Origin: Hyperoodon ampullatus
Lineage: Eukaryota > Chordata > Mammalia > Artiodactyla > Ziphiidae
Reading direction: 5' to 3'
Assembly (NCBI GenBank): GCA_949752795.1
Contig: CATKHW010000427.1
Coordinates: 1,426,001-1,490,000 of the forward strand
Length of the DNA: 64,000 bases
The position numbers and the translations under genes were made by a program. The notes below the pieces were generated by a model. The model ran no database searches. It worked only from the letters and a program-made list of their open reading frames with translations, and had not been told where the DNA came from. The stretch's first letter is position 1; every line of letters begins with the position of its first letter. Shown here piece by piece: positions 24,341 through 36,509 of this stretch.

Positions 24341-26077
24341 CCTGTGCTTATATCAAACTCTGGTTTTATGCATCACCCCACCTCTCCTTCCCCCTTAAGC
24401 AGGCATAAGAGTGTTTTCTAAATGTGAGACACTGTTCTCTTTCCTAACTCAGTTCAAGTGTAGCCATGTTTACAGGATCTTCATAAGTGATATCTTATGA
24501 TAAGTTTCTTTTTCTGTGTGACTTATTTCACTTAGAATCATCGTACCTGAATCCACCCATTTTGCTGCTACTGGTCTTATGACATTGATTTCATGGCTGA
24601 GGGATATTCCATCGTACGTAAGTACCACAATTTTTTGAACCATTTTTATATTTCCTGGGATATTCAAGGTGTACCCAAGTTGAGGTCCTTGTAAGCAGTG
24701 CAGCCCTAAATTTTGGGAGGCTGTGTCTTTTTGATTTTCAGTTTTCCCAAGGTATATTCCCGAGACTGGAAGTGCCCTTGGCTCTGTAGCTCTGTTGTTT
24801 ACTTGTTTTAGGGAACACAATGCACTCCTCCAGAGAGGCAGTTGGCAATTTACATCCCGTCCATCAGCATAACAAGGCTCCCTGTTCTCCAGGGCCTGTC
24901 TTGCCTTTCTGGTTTTTACACATTTTGTGGATGTCCCTTTTGACCGGTGGGAAGTGATACTTCTTTGTAGTGCAGATTTGCATTGCCCGCTTGCTTGCTT
25001 GGCCAAAAAGGGCGTATGTGTTTTCTCCTGAATATATTCAGGAGAAAACGCATACGCCCTTTTTGGCCAAGTGCATCATTGTCGAAGTTGTGCCCCTCTT
25101 ACTGTGCTTTAAAGGCGATTCCAACGTACCTCTTGAAATCTGTTTCCTGCTATTCTGCCTCGCTTTCAAGTCCGCCTCGTTGCCTTCCCTCAACAGATTT
25201 TTGGACGATAGTTGTCCTTTATTACTCGGCCAGTTTGTGAATTGCTGTGCCCCTGAGCTCCATTTTTCAACTCGTTTTTGGTGAGCTGACCGCAAGTCCA
25301 AAATTTTGGTTCAGGATCTATACTGATTCCCGGTGGGTGGCTGAGACTTTGGTTAATTCTTCTTCCTGCCGGGAAATTACAGTGATATGTGCCCGTCCAA
25401 ATGCCTTACAGCTACTCTCTCATTGGTTCTCCCTCTTCCCTTTCATCCTCTGCCAAATTGGCAACCTGTGCGAACCAGGAGGTTAAAGGGGCTGTCTCTC
25501 CAAGTTGGGAGGTTGATAATAAAGCAGATGAAAGTCAAACCGGAGCACCAGGAGAGGGACTATTCGTTGAGTTTTAGAAACCTTTCGTATTCACAGTGTG
25601 TCCGTTCTCTAGGATTCCCGTACATGTTATATCTGTAGTAATATTCCCTTCAACCTGGAGAGTTGGGACCCATGGAATGTGTGCCATGCATTATTGCTTT
25701 AAAGGGTCTGCATTTGCTCACCCAATCTCACCAATCCTCTCAGTCCCAAGTGTCCAGCCTTATGCCACATCCAGCTGTCATTGTAGATAGGGTCATTTCA
25801 GGTTTCATCAGAGACCCTGAAGGAATTGTAAAGAATTTCCCAGTTTTTTTGTTTTATTTTTGAAATTCCTTTTTATAGTGGGTTTGAGCTGATTCTCGCT
25901 GCCATATTTATCCCAGTCTAGACACACTTGATTCCCTCACAGAGACATATCAATACAGAGGTTTTAAGATTCTTACTAGTCAGATATATTCCTCTGCGGG
26001 AAATATGGGGTTTTGAGTCCCTTTCACTGAGGAAGGTGTAGGTCTTGTCTATTCCATAGTTGGTTTTTGGAACGGTA
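24341..26077. repeat. Satellite monomer 15 (class III)
   Basis: 1,737 bp. Palindrome at 24998-25071 has C-to-T at 25019, shared with copy 9. Last full class III unit. Confidence 0.95.
24470..25006 (-). pseudogene. L1 ORF2 C-terminal remnant, 178-codon frame (copy 15)
   Basis: Fourth and last copy of the class III frame. In copy 18 the L1 half is class IV again and the frame is broken. Confidence 0.75.
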
Positions 26078-27815
26078 CCTGTGCTTATATCAAACTCTGG
26101 TTTTATGCATCACCCCACCTCTCCTTCCCCCTTAAGCAGGCATAAGAGTGTTTTCTAAATGTGAGACACTGTTCTCTTTCCTAACTCAGTTCAAGTGTAG
26201 CCATGTTTACAGGATCTTCATAAGTGACATCTTATGATAAGTTTCTTTTTCTGTGTGACTTATTTCACTTAGAATCATCGTACCTGAATCCACCCATTTT
26301 GCTGCTACTGGTCTTATGACATTGATTTCATGGCTGAGGGATATTCCATCGTACGTAAGTACCACAATTTTTTGAACCATTTTTATATTTCCTGGGATAT
26401 TTAAGGTGTACCCAAGTTGAGGTCCTTGTAAGCAGTGCAGCCCTAAATTTTGGGGTGGCTGTGTCTTTTTGATTTTCAGTTTTCCCAAGGTATATTCCCT
26501 AGACTGGAAGTGCCCTTGGCTCTGTAGCTCTGTTGTTTACTTGTTTTAGGGAACACAATGAACTCCTCCAGAGAGGCAGTTGGCAATTTACATCCCGCCC
26601 ATCAGCATAACAAGGCTCCCTGTTCTCCAGGGCCTGTCTTGCCTTTCTGGTTTTTACACATTTTGTGGATGTCCCTTTTGACCGGTGGGAAGTGATACTT
26701 CTTTGTAGTGCAGATTTGCATTGCCCGCTTGCTTGCTTGGCCAAAAAGGGCGTATGCGTTTTCTCCTGAATATATTCAGGAGAAAACGCATACGCCCTTT
26801 TTGGCCAAGTGCATCATTGTCGAAATTGTGCCCTCTTCCTGTGCTTTAAAGGCGATTCCAACGTACCTCTTGAAATCTGTTTCCTGCTATTCTGCCTCGC
26901 TTTCAAGTCCGCCTCGTTGCCTTCCCTCAACAGATTTTTGGACGATAGTTGTCCTTTATTACTCGGCCAGTTTGTGAATTGCTGTGCCCCTGAGCTCCAT
27001 TTTTCAACTCGTTTTTGGTGAGCTGACCGCAAGTCCAAAATTTTGGTTCAGGATCTATACTGATTCCCAGTGGGTGGCTGAGACTTTGGTTAATTCTTCT
27101 TCCTGCCGGGAAATTACAGTGATATGTGCCCGTCCAAATGCCTAACAGCTACTCTCTCATTGGTTCTCCCTCTTCCCTTTCATCCTCTGCCAAATTGGCA
27201 ACCTGTGCGAACCAGGAGGTTAAAGGGGCTGTCTCTCCAAGTTGGGAGGTTGATAATAAAGCAGATGGAAAGTCAAACCGGAGCACCAGGAGAGGGACTA
27301 TTCGTTGAGTTTTAGAAACCTTTCGTATTCACAGTGTGTCGGTTCTCTAGGATTCCCGTACATGTTATATCTGTAGTAATATTCCCTTCAACCTGGACAG
27401 TTGGGACCCATGGAATGTGTGCCATGCATTATTGCTTTAAAGGGTCTGCATTTGCTCACCCAATCTCACCAATCCTCTCAGTCCCAAGTGTCCAGCCTTA
27501 TGCCACATCCAGCTGTCATTGTAGATAGGGTCATTTCAGGTTTCATCAGAGACCCTGAAGGAATTGTAAAGAATTTCCCAGTTTTTTTGTTTTATTTTTG
27601 AAATTCCTTTTTATAGTGGGTTTGAGCTGATTCTCGCTGCCATATTTATCCCAGTCTAGACACACTTGATTCCCTTACGGAGACATATCAATACATAGGT
27701 TTTAAGATTCTTACTAGTCAGATATATTCCTCTGCGGGAAATATGGGGTTTTGAGTCCCTTTCACTGAGGAAGGTGTAGGTCTTGTCTCTTCCATAGTTG
27801 GTTTTTGGAACGGTA
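26078..27815. repeat. Satellite monomer 16 (class IV)
   Basis: 1,738 bp; one C is missing in GTGCCCTCTTCC near 26830. Perfect palindrome at 26736-26809. First unit after the regular higher-order repeat. Confidence 0.95.
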
Positions 27816-29554
27816 CCTGTGCTTATATCAAACTCTGGTTTTATGCATCACCCCACCTCTCCTTCCCCCTTAAGCAGGCATAAGAGTGTTTTCTAAATGT
27901 GAGACACTGTTCTCTTTCCTAACTCAGTTCAAGTGTAGCCATGTTTACAGGATCTTCATAAGTGATATCTTATGATAAGTTTCTTTTTCTGTGTGACTTA
28001 TTTCACTTAGAATCATCGTACCTGAATCCACCCATTTTGCTGCTACTGGTCTTATGACATTGATTTCATGGCTGAGGGATATTCCATCGTACGTAAGTAC
28101 CACAATTTTTTGAACCATTTTTATATTTCCTGGGATATTTAAGGTGTACCCAAGTTGAGGTCCTTGTAAGCAGTGCAGCCCTAAATTTTGGGGTGGCTGT
28201 GTCTTTTTGATTTTCAGTTTTCCCAAGGTATATTCCCTAGACTGGAAGTGCCCTTGGCTCTGTAGCTCTTTTGTTTACTTGTTTTAGGGAACACAATGCA
28301 CGCCTCCAGAGAGGCAGTTGGCAATTTACATCCCGCCCATCAGCATAACAAGGCTCCCTGTTCTCCAGGGCCTGTCTTGCCTTTCTGGTTTTTACACATT
28401 TTGTGGATGTCCCTTTTGACCGGTGGGAAGTGATACTTCTTTGTAGTGCAGATTTGCATTGCCCGCTTGCTTGCTTGGCCAAAAAGGGCGTATGCGTTTT
28501 CTCCTGAATATATTCAGGAGAAAACGCATACGCCCTTTTTGGCCAAGTGCATCATTGTCGAAGTTGTGCCCCTCTTCCTGTGCTTTAAAGGCGATTCCAA
28601 CGTACCTCTTGAAATCTGTTTCCTGCTATTCTGCCTCGCTTTCAAGTCCGCCTCGTTGCCTTCCCTCAACAGATTTTTGGACGATAGTTGTCCTTTATTA
28701 CTCGGCCAGTTTGTGAATTGCTGTGCCCCTGAGCTCCATTTTTCAACTCGTTTTTGGTGAGCTGACCGCAAGTCCAAAATTTTGGTTCAGGATCTATACT
28801 GATTCCCGGTGGGTGGCTGAGACTTTGGTTAATTCTTCTTCCTGCCGGGAAATTACAGTGATATGTGCCCGTCCAAATGCCTAACAGCTACTCTCTCATT
28901 GGTTCTCCCTCTTCCCTTTCATCCTCTGCCAAATTGGCAACCTGTGCGAACCAGGAGGTTAAAGGGGCTGTCTCTCCAAGTTGGGAGGTTGATAATAAAG
29001 CAGATGGAAAGTCAAACCGGAGCACCAGGAGAGGGACTATTCGTTGAGTTTTAGAAACCTTTCGTATTCACAGTGTGTCCGTTCTCTAGGATTCCCGTAC
29101 ATGTTATATCTGTAGTAATATTCCCTTCAACCTGGAGAGTTGGGACCCATGGAATGTGTGCCATGCATTATTGCTTTAAAGGGTCTGCATTTGCTCACCC
29201 AATCTCACCAATCCTCTCAGTCCCAAGTGTCCAGCCTTATGCCACATCCAGCTGTCATTGTAGATAGGGTCATTTCAGGTTTCATCAGAGACCCTGAAGG
29301 AATTGTAAAGAATTTCCCAGTTTTTTTGTTTTATTTTTGAAATTCCTTTTTATAGTGGGTTTGAGCTGATTCTCGCTGCCATATTTATCCCAGTCTAGAC
29401 ACACTTGATTCCCTTACGGAGACATATCAATACATAGGTTTTAAGATTCTTACTAGTCAGATATATTCCTCTGCGGGAAATATGGGGTTTTGAGTCCCTT
29501 TCACTGAGGAAGGTGTAGGTCTTGTCTATTCCATAGTTGGTTTTTGGAACGGTA
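27816..29554. repeat. Satellite monomer 17 (class IV)
   Basis: 1,739 bp with a perfect palindrome at 28474-28547. Private GCTCTTTTGTT and AATGCACGCC, shared with copy 20. Confidence 0.95.
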
Positions 29555-31292
29555 CCTGTGCTTATATCAAACTCTGGTTTTATGCATCACCCCACCTCTC
29601 CTTCCCCCTTAAGCAGGCATAAGAGTGTTTTCTAAATGTGAGACACTGTTCTCTTTCCTAACTCAGTTCAAGTGTAGCCATGTTTACAGGATCTTCATAA
29701 GTGATATCTTATGATAAGTTTCTTTTTCTGTGTGACTTATTTCACTTAGAATCATCGTACCTGAATCCACCCATTTTGCTGCTACTGGTCTTATGACATT
29801 GATTTCATGGCTGAGGGATATTCCATCGTACGTAAGTACCACAATTTTTTGAACCATTTTTATATTTCCTGGGATATTTAAGGTGTACCCAAGTTGAGGT
29901 CCTTGTAAGCAGTGCAGCCCTAAATTTTGGGGTGGCTGTGTCTTTTTGATTTTCAGTTTTCCCAAGGTATATTCCCTAGACTGGAAGTGCCCTTGGCTCT
30001 GTAGCTCTGTTGTTTACTTGTTTTAGGGAACACAATGCACTCCTCCAGAGAGGCAGTTGGCAATTTACATCCCGCCCATCAGCATAACAAGGCTCCCTGT
30101 TCTCCAGGGCCTGTCTTGCCTTTCTGGTTTTTACACATTTTGTGGATGTCCCTTTTGACCGGTGGGAAGTGATACTTCTTTGTAGTGCAGATTTGCATTG
30201 CCCGCTTGCTTGCTTGGCCAAAAAGGGCGTATGCGTTTTCTCCTGAATATATTCAGGAGAAAACGCATACGCCCTTTTTGGCCAAGTGCATCATTGTCGA
30301 AGTTGTGCCCCTCTTCCTGTGCTTTAAAGGCGATTCCAACGTACCTCTTGAAATCTGTTTCCTGCTATTCTGCCTCGCTTTCAAGTCCGCCTCGTTGCCT
30401 TCCCTCAAAAGATTTTTGGACGATAGTTGTCCTTTATTACTCGGCCAGTTTGTGAATTGCTGTGCCCCTGAGCTCCATTTTTCAACTCGTTTTTGGTGAG
30501 CTGACCGCAAGTCCAAAATTTTGGTTCAGGATCTATACTGATTCCCGGTGGGTGGCTGAGACTTTGGTTAATTCTTCTTCCTGCCGGGAAATTACAGTGA
30601 TATGTGCCCGTCCAAATGCCTAACAGCTACTCTCTCATTGGTTCTCCCTCTTCCCTTTCATCCTCTGCCAAATTGGCAACCTGTGCGAACCAGGAGGTTA
30701 AAGGGGCTGTCTCTCCAAGTTGGGAGGTTGATAATAAAGCAGATGAAAGTCAAACCGGAGCACCAGGAGAGGGACTATTCGTTGAGTTTTAGAAACCTTT
30801 CGTATTCACAGTGTGTCCGTTCTCTAGGATTCCCGTACATGTTATATCTGTAGTAATATTCCCTTCAACCTGGAGAGTTGGGACCCATGGAATGTGTGCC
30901 ATGCATTATTGCTTTAAAGGGTCTGCATTTGCTCACCCAATCTCACCAATCCTCTCAGTCCCAAGTGTCCAGCCTTATGCCACATCCAGCTGTCATTGTA
31001 GATAGGGTCATTTCAGGTTTCATCAGAGACCCTGAAGGAATTGTAAAGAATTTCCCAGTTTTTTTGTTTTATTTTTGAAATTCCTTTTTATAGTGGGTTT
31101 GAGCTGATTCTCGCTGCCATATTTATCCCAGTCTAGACACACTTGATTCCCTCACAGAGACATATCAATACAGAGGTTTTAAGATTCTTACTAGTCAGAT
31201 ATATTCCTCTGCGGGAAATATGGGGTTTTGAGTCCCTTTCACTGAGGAAGGTGTAGGTCTTGTCTATTCCATAGTTGGTTTTTGGAACGGTA
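29555..31292. repeat. Satellite monomer 18 (class IV/III mosaic)
   Basis: 1,738 bp. Class IV in its first ~1,070 bp, then class III (GATGAAAGTC deletion, CCTCACAGAG, CAGAGG). Perfect palindrome at 30213-30286. Confidence 0.95.
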
Positions 31293-33031
31293 CCTGTGCT
31301 TATATCAAACTCTGGTTTTATGCATCACCCCACCTCTCCTTCCCCCTTAAGCAGGTATAAGAGTGTTTTCTAAATGTGAGACACTGTTCTCTTTCCTAAC
31401 TCAGTTCAAGTGTAGCCATGTTTACAGGATCTTCATAAGTGACATCTTATGATAAGTTTCTTTTTCTGTGTGACTTATTTCACTTAGAATCATCGTACCT
31501 GAATCCACCCATTTTGCTGCTACTGGTCTTATGACATTGATTTCATGGCTGAGGGATATTCCATCGTACGTAAGTACCACAATTTTTTGAACCATTTTTA
31601 TATTTCCTGGGATATTTAAGGTGTACCCAAGTTGAGGTCCTTGTAAGCAGTGCAGCCCTAAATTTTGGGGTGGCTGTGTCTTTTTGATTTTCAGTTTTCC
31701 CAAGGTATATTCCCTAGACTGGAAGTGCCCTTGGCTCTGTAGCTCTGTTGTTTACTTGTTTTAGGGAACACAATGAACTCCTCCAGAGAGGCAGTTGGCA
31801 ATTTACATCCCGCCCATCAGCATAACAAGGCTCCCTGTTCTCCAGGGCCTGTCTTGCCTTTCTGGTTTTTACACATTTTGTGGATGTGCCTTTTGACCGG
31901 TGGGAAGTGATACTTCTCTGTAGTGCAGATTTGCATTGCCCGCTTGCTTGCTTGGCCAAAATGGGCGTATGCGTTTTCTCCTGAATATATTCAGGAGAAA
32001 ATGCATACGCCCTTTTTGGCCAAGTGCATCATTGTCGAAATTGTGCCCCTCTTCCTGTGCTTTAAAGGCGATTCCAACGTACCTCTTGAAATCTGTTTCC
32101 TGCTATTCTGCCTCGCTTTCAAGTCCGCCTCGTTGCCTTCCCTCAACAGATTTTTGGACGATAGTTGTCCTTTATTACTCGGCCAGTTTGTGAATTGCTG
32201 TGCCCCTGAGCTCCATTTTTCAACTCGTTTTTGGTGAGCTGACCGCAAGTCCAAAATTTTGGTTCAGGATCTATACTGATTCCCAGTGGGTGGCTGAGAC
32301 TTTGGTTAATTCTTCTTCCTGCCGGGAAATTACAGTGATATGTGCCCGTCCAAATGCCTAACAGCTACTCTCTCATTGGTTCTCCCTCTTCCCTTTCATC
32401 CTCTGCCAAATTGGCAACCTGTGCGAACCAGGAGGTTAAAGGGGCTGTCTCTCCAAGTTGGGAGGTTGATAATAAAGCAGATGGAAAGTCAAACCGGAGC
32501 ACCAGGAGAGGGACTATTCGTTGAGTTTTAGAAACCTTTCGTATTCACAGTGTGTCGGTTCTCTAGGATTCCCGTACATGTTATATCTGTAGTAATATTC
32601 CCTTCAACCTGGACAGTTGGGACACATGGAATGTGTGCCATGCATTATTGCTTTAAAGGGTCTGCATTTGCTCACCCAATCTCACCAATCCTCTCAGTCC
32701 CAAGTGTCCAGCCTTATGCCACATCCAGCTGTCATTGTAGATAGGGTCATTTCAGGTTTCATCAGAGACCCTGAAGGAATTGTAAAGAATTTCCCAGTTT
32801 TTTTGTTTTATTTTTGAAATTCCTTTTTATAGTGGGTTTGAGCTGATTCTCGCTGCCATATTTATCCCAGTCTAGACACACTTGATTCCCTTACGGAGAC
32901 ATATCAATACATAGGTTTTAAGATTCTTACTAGTCAGATATATTCCTCTGCGGGAAATATGGGGTTTTCAGTCCCTTTCACTGAGGAAGGTGTAGGTCTT
33001 GTCTATTCCATAGTTGGTTTTTGGAACGGTA
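31293..33031. repeat. Satellite monomer 19 (class IV)
   Basis: 1,739 bp. Palindrome at 31951-32024 has two non-pairing changes, at 31962 (A to T) and 32002 (CpG to TpG). Shares markers with copy 16. Confidence 0.95.
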
Positions 33032-34770
33032 CCTGTGCTTATATCAAACTCTGGTTTTATGCATCACCCCACCTCTCCTTCCCCCTTAAGCAGGCATAAG
33101 AGTGTTTTCTAAATGTGAGACACTGTTCTCTTTCCTAACTCAGTTCAAGTGTAGCCATGTTTACAGGATCTTCATAAGTGATATCTTATGATAAGTTTCT
33201 TTTTCTGTGTGACTTATTTCACTTAGAATCATCGTACCTGAATCCACCCATTTTGCTGCTACTGGTCTTATGACATTGATTTCATGGCTGAGGGATATTC
33301 CATCGTACGTAAGTACCACAATTTTTTGAACCATTTTTATATTTCCTGGGATATTTAAGGTGTACCCAAGTTGAGGTCCTTGTAAGGAGTGCAGCCCTAA
33401 ATTTTGGGGTGGCTGTGTCTTTTTGATTTTCAGTTTTCCCAAGGTATATTCCCTAGACTGGAAGTGCCCTTGGCTCTGTAGCTCTTTTGTTTACTTGTTT
33501 TAGGGAACACAATGCACGCCTCCAGAGAGGCAGTTGGCAATTTACATCCCGCCCATCAGCATAACAAGGCTCCCTGTTCTCCAGGGCCTGTCTTGCCTTT
33601 CTGGTTTTTACACATTTTGTGGATGTCCCTTTTGACCGGTGGGAAGTGATAGTTCTTTGTAGTGCAGATTTGCATTACCCGCTTGCTTGCTTGGCCAAAA
33701 AGGGCGTATGCGTTTTCTCCTGAATATATTCAGGAGAAAACGCATACGCCCTTTTTGGCCAAGTGCATCATTGTCGAAGTTGTGCCCCTCTTCCTGTGCT
33801 TTAAAGGCGATTCCAACGTACCTCTTGAAATCTGTTTCCTGCTATTCTGCCTCGCTTTCAAGTCCGCCTCGTTGCCTTCCCTCAACAGATTTTTGGACGA
33901 TAGTTGTCCTTTATTACTTGGCCAGTTTGTGAAATGCTGTGCCCCTGAGCTCCATTTTTCAACTCGTTTTTGGTGAGCTGACCGCAAGTCCAAAATTTTG
34001 GTTCAGGATCTATACTGATTCCCGGTGGGTGGCTGAGACTTTGGTTAATTCTTCTTCCTGCCGGGAAATTACAGTGATATGTGCCCGTCCAAATGCCTAA
34101 CAGCTACTCTCTCATTGGTTCTCCCTCTTCCCTTTCATCCTCTGCCAAATTGGCAACCTGTGCGAACCAGGAGGTTAAAGGGGCTATCTCTCCAAGTTGG
34201 GAGGTTGATAATAAAGCAGATGGAAAGTCAAACCGGAGCACCAGGAGAGGGACTATTCGTTGAGTTTTAGAAACCTTTCGTATTCACAGTGTGTCCGTTC
34301 TCTAGGATTCCCGTACATGTTATATCTGTAGTAATATTCCCTTCAACCTGGAGAGTTGGGACCCATGGAATGTGTGTCATGCATTATTGCTTTAAAGGGT
34401 CTGCATTTGCTCACCCAATCTCACCAATCCTCTCAGTCCCAAGTGTCCAGCCTTATGCCACATCCAGCTGTCATTGTAGATAGGGTCATTTCAGGTTTCA
34501 TCAGAGACCCTGAAGGAATTGTAAATAATTTCCCAGTTTTTTTGTTTTATTTTTGAAATTCCTTTTTATAGTGGGTTTGAGCTGATTCTCGCTGCCATAT
34601 TTATCCCAGTCTAGACACACTTGATTCCCTTACGGAGACATATCAATACATAGGTTTTAAGATTCTTACTAGTCAGATATATTCCTCTGCGGGAAATATG
34701 GGGTTTTGAGTCCCTTTCACTGAGGAAGGTGTAGGTCTTGTCTATTCCATAGTTGGTTTTTGGAACGGTA
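33032..34770. repeat. Satellite monomer 20 (class IV)
   Basis: 1,739 bp with a perfect palindrome at 33690-33763. After the palindrome it shares TTACTTGGCC, GTGAAATGC, GGCTATCTC and GTGTGTCATG with copy 22. Confidence 0.95.
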
Positions 34771-36509
34771 CCTGTGCTTATATCAAACTCTGGTTTTATG
34801 CATCACCCCACCTCTCCTTCCCCCTTAAGCAGGCATAAGAGTGTTTTCTAAATGTGAGACACTGTTCTCTTTCCTAACTCAGTTCAAGTGTAGCCATGTT
34901 TACAGGATCTTCATAAGTGATATCTTATGATAAGTTTCTTTTTCTGTGTGACTTATTTCACTTAGAATCATCGTACCTGAATCCACCCATTTTGCTGCTA
35001 CTGGTCTTATGACATTGATTTCATGGCTGAGGGATATTCCATCGTACGTAAGTACCACAATTTTTTGAACCATTTTTATATTTCCTGGGATATTTAAGGT
35101 GTACCCAAGTTGAGGTCCTTGTAAGCAGTGCAGCCCTAAATTTTGGGGTGGCTGTGTCTTTTTGATTTTCAGTTTTCCCAAGGTATATTCCCTAGACTGG
35201 AAGTGCCCTTGGCTCTGTAGCTCTGTTGTTTACTTGTTTTAGGGAACACAATGCACTCCTCCAGAGAGGCAGTTGGCAATTTACATCCCGCCCATCAGCA
35301 TAACAAGGCTCCCTGTTCTCCAGGGCCTGTCTTGCCTTTCTGGTTTTTACACATTTTGTGGATGTCCCTTTTGACCGGTGGGAAGTGATACTTCTTTGTA
35401 GTGCAGATTTGCATTGCCCGCTTGCTTGCTTGGCCAAAAAGGGCGTATGCGTTTTCTCCTGAATATATTCAGGAGAAAACGCATACGCCCTTTTTGGCCA
35501 AGTGCATCATTGTCGAAGTTGTGCCCCTCTTCCTGTGCTTTAAAGGCGATTCCAACGTACCTCTTGAAATCTGTTTCCTGCTATTCTGCCTCGCTTTCAA
35601 GTCCGCCTCGTTGCCTTCCCTCAACAGATTTTTGGACGATAGTTGTCCTTTATTACTCGGCCAGTTTGTGAATTGCTGTGCCCCTGAGCTCCATTTTTCA
35701 ACTCGTTTTTGGTGAGCTGACCGCAAGTCCAAAATTTTGGTTCAGGATCTATACTGATTCCCGGTGGGTGGCTGAGATTTTGGTTAATTCTTCTTCCTGC
35801 CGGGAAATTACAGTGATATGTGCCCGTCCAAATGCCTAACAGCTACTCTCTCATTGGTTCTCCCTCTTCCCTTTCATCCTCTGCCAAATTGGCAACCTGT
35901 GCGAACCAGGAGGTTAAAGGGGCTGTCTCTCCAAGTTGGGAGGTTGATAATAAAGCAGATGGAAAGTCAAACAGGAGCACCAGGAGACGGACTATTCGTT
36001 GAGTTTTAGAAACTTTTCGTATTCACAGTGTGTCCGTTCTCTAGGATTCCCGTACATGTTATATCTGTAGTAATATTCCCTTCAACCTGGAGAGTTGGGA
36101 CCCATGGAATGTGTGCCATGCATTATTGCTTTAAAGGGTCTGCATTTGCTCACCCAATCTCACCAATCCTCTCAGTCCCAAGTGTCCAGCCTTATGCCAC
36201 ATCCAGCTGTCATTGTAGATAGGGTCATTTCAGGTTTCATCAGAGACCCTGAAGGAATTCTAAAGAATGTCCCAGTTTTTTTGTTTTATTTTTGAAATTC
36301 CTTTTTATAGTGGGTTTGAGCTGATTCTCGCTGCCATATTTATCCCAGTCTAGACACACTTGATTCCCTTACGGAGACATATCAATACATAGGTTTTAAG
36401 ATTCTTACTAGTCAGATATATTCCTCTGCGGGAAATATGGGGTTTTGAGTCCCTTTCACTGAGGAAGGTGTAGGTCTTGTCTATTCCATAGTTGGTTTTT
36501 GGAACGGTA
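34771..36509. repeat. Satellite monomer 21 (class IV)
   Basis: 1,739 bp with a perfect palindrome at 35429-35502. Private changes near 35778, 35973, 35988 and 36260-36270. Confidence 0.95.

Larger units (their letters stand above)
16128..26557. repeat. Higher-order repeat, hexamer block B (10,430 bp)
   Basis: This is the second copy of the hexamer. By eye I found only about five differences from block A across 10.4 kb, for example T/C near 10113, T/G at the start of the 16695 ATGAGCC variant, and C/T, A/T and G/A changes in copy 9 versus copy 15 near 15268, 15438 and 15507. The right edge is marked by a new C-to-A change near 26562 (AATGAACTCC), after which the pairing is lost and class IV monomers begin. 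Confidence 0.85.
25450..33530. repeat. Trimer duplication, copies 15-17 with 18-20 (~5,215-bp offset)
   Basis: Shared rare variants at the same offset: the one-base deletion GATGAAAGTC in copies 15 and 18; AATGAACTCC, CGAAATTGTG, CCCAGTGGG, GTGTCGGTTC and CCTGGACAG in copies 16 and 19; GCTCTTTTGTT and AATGCACGCC in copies 17 and 20. Copy 18 carries class III markers only in its downstream part, so the left breakpoint lies between about 25,404 and 25,530. Shared markers run to about 33,530. Confidence 0.7.
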
